This document shows, piece by piece, positions 58,619-64,000 of a stretch of 64,000 nucleotides of DNA. Source of the DNA: Tethya wilhelma (lineage: Eukaryota; Porifera; Demospongiae; Tethyida; Tethyidae); the NCBI GenBank assembly GCA_964030475.1, contig CAXIPT010000012.1, forward strand, positions 234,123 through 298,122, given 5' to 3'. Position 1 is the stretch's first letter; every line of letters begins with the position of its first letter. The notes below the pieces were generated by a model. That model made no database searches, was not told the origin of the DNA, and saw only the letters and a program-made list of their open reading frames with translations. A program made the translations under genes and the position numbers.

Positions 58619-59671
58619 ATGATGTCAATGCACCCTGACGGAAGCCTGTATGATGACCACACTGGTGTGGATGGTTTCCACAAACCACCAAGACCCGATA
58701 CAGGCTTGTATCTAGATGGCCTTCAACCACCAGAGATTCAAACCTCTACTAAAATGAACCAAAATTACCCTGGAATTGTAACCACGCCGAACACGCTGAG
58801 ACTTTCCCAAGCACTGAGCACTCCAGACGTTACTACTCTACTAACTACAGTGGGACAGTCCACTGTTACAACTAGCCAAGCCCCAACGCCAGTCCGCTTT
58901 CATCAATCGGTGACTGCTGAACAAGAGTTGTACGCTCAAGGATTTCTGGATGCACTTCAAGAACTACATACAACTGGTCCTTCAGAAAGACAGCCTCAAG
59001 CTACAAAAATCCCCACTTGTAGGGTGCCTGACATGCCACGGTCAGTAATCCATCATACTACTGAAGACATCGCATCGTCTCCGTTCACAGGAGGCCCAAA
59101 CCCAAGTCTGGAATCAGTAGCGCCTACGTATGTAACTGCTACTATGGCACACATTCCTAGCAACATATCTGCTTCTCAAACTGAATCTCTGTCAGCTTTC
59201 AACAACTCATCGGCTCATAACTTTGGTGCTAGCTCCTATACAATGCCAATAATGAATATGTATACAAGTAATCCCACTTTAGAATCGTACAGTAGTTATA
59301 CCACTGGGCATTCTTCACAAGTAGGAAGTGCAGGACCTATGCCATCTCAACTTATGAAAGAGATCCAAAGAGTTGTTCCTGCTGACATGAAAACACAAGA
59401 ATTCATGAAGGTAGAACGTAAAAAGGCTCGTAACCGAATTGCGGCCTCAAAGTGTCGTCTTCGTCGACTACAGCGTGAGTCTGATCTTCAAGGCAAAGTG
59501 CGAATCTTGAAAGAGCACAATCAGGAGTTGAACAATGAAGTTAGTGGACTAAAGGACCAGATTAACAATCTAAAGAAGGCTTTAATTCAGCATATGAAAG
59601 GTGGCTGCCATGTACATTTACCAGAAGGCATGGGAACTGAAGGACTAGATACTATGTATACAGCTGCATAG
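58619..59671 (+). CDS. JUN: JUN-type bZIP transcription factor, single exon
   Basis: AP-1 subunit that binds TRE/CRE sites as a dimer in the nucleus. 350 residues, no intron, as in most animal JUN genes. Visible features: TP dipeptides at about 56, 68 and 90 in the position of the JNK-regulated N-terminal region. The JUN motif SVTAEQELYAQGFLDALQEL lies at 97-116 (human [20 protein letters not shown]). VPADMKTQEFMKVERKKARN aligns with the human segment before the basic region. The basic signature NRIAASKCR starts at about 272. Leucines fall at heptad spacing at about 290, 297, 304, 311 and 318, then HMKGGC matches the human HVNSGC. The start is the first of two adjacent ATGs. All key DNA-contact residues (N, AA, C, R) are present. 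No N-terminal delta domain as clear as in vertebrates was seen. Confidence 0.95.
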   Translation: MMSMHPDGSLYDDHTGVDGFHKPPRPDTGLYLDGLQPPEIQTSTKMNQNYPGIVTTPNTLRLSQALSTPDVTTLLTTVGQSTVTTSQAPTPVRFHQSVTAEQELYAQGFLDALQELHTTGPSERQPQATKIPTCRVPDMPRSVIHHTTEDIASSPFTGGPNPSLESVAPTYVTATMAHIPSNISASQTESLSAFNNSSAHNFGASSYTMPIMNMYTSNPTLESYSSYTTGHSSQVGSAGPMPSQLMKEIQRVVPADMKTQEFMKVERKKARNRIAASKCRLRRLQRESDLQGKVRILKEHNQELNNEVSGLKDQINNLKKALIQHMKGGCHVHLPEGMGTEGLDTMYTAA

Positions 59672-60219
59672 GTTCTTATACAAATAATAATATTATTGTC
59701 TGTGTTTTGAACATTGTATTTTATATAGCTAACAATGTTTTTTCTCAACTCTCACTCGATCTTGTATACAGTTAAACTTTAGATACATGCTTCTTTTACA
59801 ATCATATTGTTTAATATGGATCAATCCTATAGGTAAAGTATCTGGCAAAACCTTCACCTTGCCATAACAAGGTGGAGGTTAAGTTGTGAAAGAAACTAAT
59901 AGGAAGACACTTTAACCTTACAGGATGTCATGTGTTTGAAGTTCAGTTATCTTTGTACAGTTACTATAGAAACTATCCTCCCAACCAAATGGCCACTTCC
60001 TGATTAGATTCATCACTGGAGACCACAAGCATGCCCTGGCGCCCAACAGAAAAATGTACATGGCTTCAATTTTAGGTCTGTGGTCACAATAGAAAAATTA
60101 TACAATACAATGTACACAACTGTACTTAATACAGTACCTTTAAAAAAAATCAATTAAAATTTCAAGAACAATCCATGTATCAATATAGTCAGACTAGCTG
60201 TCTTCGCTAGATAATTATA
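59672..60219. other. JUN 3'UTR and convergent intergenic region
   Basis: AT-rich, no ORF or obvious element. The JUN gene and the histidine-rich gene converge here, so both 3'UTRs and poly(A) sites must fit within 548 bases. AATAATAATATTATTG directly follows the JUN stop, but no perfect AATAAA was found nearby. Confidence 0.5.
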
Positions 60220-62018
60220 TCATAGAATAGTACAACATCCATCACCTTGGTGGTGGTGATGGTGGTGGGGATGGTGGTGAGGGTGGTGATGGTGGTGGGG
60301 ATTGTGATGATGCACGGGTGGAGGTGGTGGGTGGTGATGATGGTGATGGTACCCATGATGATGGCCATGATGGTGGCCATGAATCAGGTGCTCTCTCTCG
60401 TTGTGGATCACATTTGCCTCATGCCTCAAATGAGCAGCAGCTCCATAGTGGCCATGTTGAGCTTCCTAAACAAGTAGAATAATAATGTACATACTAATAA
60501 TAGTAGTGCTGTGTTCTACAACAGGAAGTCCAACATCCGTCCTTTCCTGGCCATATTAGTGAGATCATAAAATCACATGACCTTTTTAATGTGAAATGCA
60601 TTGGGCCATGGATGTCAATTGGATCTCCTCTGCTTCTACAACACAAAACAGTACAGTACATGTAGGAAATAAAATGAAAAAATCATACCTTTATTATACC
60701 TTATTTTTGCATATACCACTATTATTACCACAATTGTAGGCCTAATTAATCTATTATTGTAGTGCTCCAGAAGCTGAAGCATGTACATTTTAAGAGGATG
60801 CTAAGCAGATCTATGTACTATCATAAGAGCTAGACTAGCTCATACCTATTGCGTACTCAGTGCATGTTATTTTTTCACAATTCACAATACATTGTAATAA
60901 TAATTATTATGATGTATTATAATATATTATTATACAAGAACAAAATTAATAATAGCTAAAGGTCAAAGTTAGATCAATAGTTACAATTTGTCCCAAAGAG
61001 CAGTGACCTTTCAAGGTTTCAATAAGAGGTCATAACATAACACTCATCAAGGGGAAATTAATCACGAGACACAATGCTACATTTCAGATATGGAATATTT
61101 TCAAAACATCCTGAATTGGAGTAAAATGCATGGACACAATTTTCCTACTTTCCCTAAATGTTGACAGAGGTCACCTACAAAGACAAAAAGTGAAAGTTCT
61201 CGAGGAAGACCCCTCCCAAAATTTAATACAAAAGGTCACCACAACCTTATAGCCACACAAACGAATGTATACAGTGCATTCAACAAATAAACATGACCCA
61301 AGTATAGCACAAATTTCGGAAGGGAAATATGCGGCCCCTTACAGCCATGGTGAGGAAGGGGATCAAGAGCCTGGTTGGAATTATCACTAATACACTTCAC
61401 ATAATGTGCTTGTCGTGAGGCCCTCCTACGTAAACCACCCTTCGTGATGGAGGGGAGAAGCCTTGGATCCTGTTAACAAGGCAACTTAATAATATGTTAG
61501 CACTGTAATTCACGTGGATGTGTTGGTAGAATTTTGAGGTCAATTTTTGCATTTTTAAAAGGTAGAAATTGAAAAATGTTAGATTAGGGAGAACAATTTC
61601 CTCATGAATTATTTAAATCTGTTGGATAGTAAGAAAGCAATTCAATTTTTTCAAACCATGCAGATGGACTAATGAGTAACGTGACCTGCCCGCCTGCCTC
61701 ATAGGAAGTCTTTGATCAGAAACCAGACCGTGGAGTAAAGTGTGTGTTGCAACAGAGCCTAGAATGACCTGAGTATGCTTCCGTCATAATTTGCTAAAGA
61801 AAATTGGACAATGAATTTATGGCTAATGTGGAAGTCAGAAATATCCAAATTCTCAGTGTTTAGTGGGGAAACAGAGCATGCAAAAACTATGTGTAAGTAC
61901 TAGGCTAGTTTGATGAGGGGAGCTCTCTTACCCACAGTGTTATACCCTGCTGAAATAGACTTACAATTCTTGCTTCATGCCTCAGAGCTCGTTCTTCATG
62001 CCTCAAATGTCTGTTCAT
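60220..62018 (-). CDS. Small histidine-rich protein with C-terminal CaaX box, two exons
   Basis: Exon 1 is 62018-61965 (MNRHLRHEERALRHEARI) and exon 2 is 60465-60220, joined GT-AG in phase 0, 99 residues in total. The first part repeats an LRHE.R motif (LRHEERA, LRHEARI, LRHEANV), predicted helical and charged. Then comes a His-rich stretch of about 45 residues with HGHHHGHH, a PPPPP run and NPHHHHHPHHH. The protein ends QGDGCCTIL and then TGA. CTIL is a CaaX box whose terminal Leu favours geranylgeranylation (family knowledge), so membrane attachment with a metal-binding His tail is plausible. No family is recognised; the long intron could hide another exon. The start is the first ATG in frame, without an obvious signal. 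Confidence 0.6.
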
Positions 62019-62409
62019 GATTATGGCCCCAAACCAATTTCCTGATCACCTTAGAATTTTTTTTTTTTCTGCATGTATAAAATCCATAAATACAAGAACG
62101 AAAACATTTAATATGAAAATGTTTCCCAAGGATTTTCATTGTAACAATATATGTGTATCAATATCTATGAAGAGTCTACAAACTTCAATACAACAAAAAG
62201 TCCTCACAACTTGCACACGTCACGTAGTTCACAGCTTAGTACAGTCGAGTCGAGCTAGTCTCTGAATCCAGGGATGGGATGGATATGCAAGATTCCCGAA
62301 TATGCTGAGGGCGATTGTGCAAGCGATCACGATCACATGACTATTATGTGACGTCATGATTAAGATTGATATTGCAGTTCAGCTCAGGAGGCCGTGGTGA
62401 GAACATGCC
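62019..62409. promoter_or_regulatory. Divergent promoter region with perfect CRE
   Basis: The histidine-rich gene (minus) and the MED26-like exon (plus) are head to head, 391 bases apart. TGACGTCA, a full CRE palindrome, sits at 62349-62356, 54 bases before the plus-strand ATG. No TATA box is evident. Confidence 0.5.
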
Positions 62410-62475
62410 ATGTCGAGTGGCTCTATCCAGGCTCTGACAGATACTTTACTAACAGCTATTGATTCACAAGGAAAT
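62410..62475 (+). CDS. First exon of a possible MED26-like Mediator subunit
   Basis: ATG at 62410 opens MSSGSIQALTDTLLTAIDSQ, then GN and a good donor (GTAAGC) at 62476. The pattern IxxLxDxLLxAIDxxxN matches the start of the MED26/TFIIS N-terminal domain (human RDRLLQAIDPQSN), where a splice site also falls nearby (from memory). No following exon was found in the remaining 1.5 kb. With 22 residues the call is weak. Confidence 0.4.
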
Positions 62476-63064
62476 GTAAGCTGTATACTTTAATAAGAAA
62501 TAAACCACAAAACCTGTAGAGCTTGTATCATAGATATTATAATATCTATGCTTGTATTATCTTGGAGCATGTTTGAATTATGTTATTGAAAATGTCTTCC
62601 AGACATTATACTTAAGAGTAAAGGGTCCCCCACGGCCTTTGCTCTGTGGTATGCTTTCCCAAAGACTATTTCAGCGCTCCACACTACATGTATGTGTTTT
62701 AGAGTAAGCCTAAATTCTTGTAAATTATGATATTTTACCTGTATGATGGCACATATATATCGTATATGAGAAGTACTAGGAAAGTATGATCGTGAGCTAA
62801 AGTTGTGTCAATCAGCTTCTTAAATGTACATGCTCTTAAAATCACCACAAAAACTCACCAGTTCGGTAGAATATAAGTTTGGTGCTCTTTATATAGAATA
62901 ATTTGTCTGTGTAGAGCACAGTATGACTATCAGAGTATAGTGGCACTTTTGTTCATTATCAAAATTGTTTTCACCATCACCTGACCATGTTCACATTTTA
63001 TAATTAGCCTGCTACTAAGGGACAACATATTTAACAGCATTAACTGATATAGAATATGTACTTT

Positions 63065-63421
63065 GCATAGTTGCCAACCTCCAACTAAACCTTAGCGGGA
63101 CATTAAAACCGTGTGGTTAGCCACGCCTTATTTACCTGATGACACACCCCTTTAATTGCAATAGTTCAAAGTGCAAAATGCTTTTTAGCGTAGCGGATTG
63201 TGAACTAGCGCTTCAGAAAGCTCAATATTTGGCATTTTAAATAGATTTGAGACATTTTTTGTCACCATAGAGTTGTTAAAAGCTAAATTTTGAGCTAAAA
63301 GGCTGCATTTTTCAAGAAAAGCGGGACACTTCGCTGCTTTTGGAGCAGGTCGGGACACGGCGGGACAGAGGTCAAAAAAGCGGGACTGTCCCGCCAGAAT
63401 CGGGACGGTTGGCAACTATGC
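63065..63421. mobile_element. MITE with GCATAGTTGCCAACC inverted ends
   Basis: Perfect 15-base terminal inverted repeats (GCATAGTTGCCAACC / GGTTGGCAACTATGC) 357 bp apart, flanked by CTTT on both sides (a possible 4-base target duplication). The interior repeats GCGGGACA and CGGGACTGTCCCGCC. The 76-codon minus ORF across it is not supported as a gene. It lies in the presumed first intron of the MED26-like gene. Confidence 0.8.
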
Positions 63422-64000
63422 CTTTGTGAAGCTAAATCTACCAATAGCCTAAATGGGAAGCCATCCAATGACAGAGGTGGTGACTACCAACTGCGCTCTA
63501 CTTGCATCTGCAACTATGGTCAAAATTTGACTTCATGAATTGCTATGTATACGTTTGACCATTGATTTCACTATATTTAAGCTTGACTGTGCATATGATG
63601 TTCCCCCATCTTGACACGATGTCGGCAACCTTTACCAACTCGGACTGTTTTGAATTTCTATTTTGACCATGAACCATCACTAAATTATTCTTGTTTTTAC
63701 TATAACCATAATCTTGACCAGTTGCCAAACAATTGGATAGAGGGAAAATACCTTCTTGTATAGGCTATACAGGGTCGGCCCCTTTTCCATCCACATCTAC
63801 CCTGTGGATGTACTTTATCTCTGTTTCAAGTGTTCTGGTTCTACTTAGCATGGTGCCAGCATGTTTTCTTGAGAGCTTCATTTTGTTATCTGTTTCACAG
63901 TTACAAAGCACTTATCTCTTGGCATCTAGCATCGTTTTCTCTAAATTAAGCTCTACCAAAACCATCAGTGTATTGTCCATTGAAAAGTACACAGGCTCTG

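Noticed and set aside
60247..60477. Plus-strand Met/Val-rich 76-codon ORF
   Set aside because: It is the complement of the histidine codon tract on the other strand.

Overview
The window looks like nuclear DNA of an early-branching animal, most likely a demosponge (Amphimedon-like). This is inferred from intron-rich, AT-rich DNA, recognisable animal genes (PPP4R4, TMEM87, FGGY, JUN), introns packed with small inverted-repeat elements, and non-LTR and pogo-type transposons. No species can be proved from the sequence alone.

Layout. (1) 1-7173, minus strand: 13 coding exons of a PPP4R4-like HEAT-repeat phosphatase subunit, with its 3' end off the left edge. (2) 7174-7410: a 237-bp head-to-head promoter gap. 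(3) 7411-27505, plus strand: a complete 15-exon TMEM87-like seven-transmembrane Golgi protein. Its introns hold several small transposons, some nested, and two of its exons are present twice. (4) About 27.5-50.4 kb: a transposon-rich stretch. It holds non-LTR reverse-transcriptase and endonuclease remnants, one beginning with a 2A-like peptide, and a spliced pogo/Jerky-type DDE transposase gene with a tandem-repeat tail. A degenerate second DDE-like gene lies in two 1.9-kb inverted arms. There is also an array of regularly spaced hairpins, foldback elements and a tRNA-derived SINE head. (5) 50427-57867, plus strand: the last five exons of an FGGY carbohydrate kinase; its 5' exons are not found. 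(6) 58619-59671, plus strand: an intact single-exon JUN-type bZIP gene with a TATA box and a CRE-like site. (7) 60220-62018, minus strand: a small two-exon histidine-rich protein ending in a CaaX prenylation box. (8) 62410-62475, plus strand: a first exon resembling the MED26 N-terminus, divergent from the histidine-rich gene over a 391-bp gap with a perfect CRE palindrome.

Eight isolated single Ns (3724, 15888, 21576, 32015, 35001, 40541, 46759, 48686) look like contig joins. Four of them sit exactly at the end of a large direct or inverted duplication. The duplicated TMEM87 exons and the giant inverted repeat should therefore be treated as possible haplotype or overlap artefacts until checked. 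Exon boundaries were assigned by hand from GT/AG sites, reading-frame continuity and remembered human orthologues; no alignment program was run.
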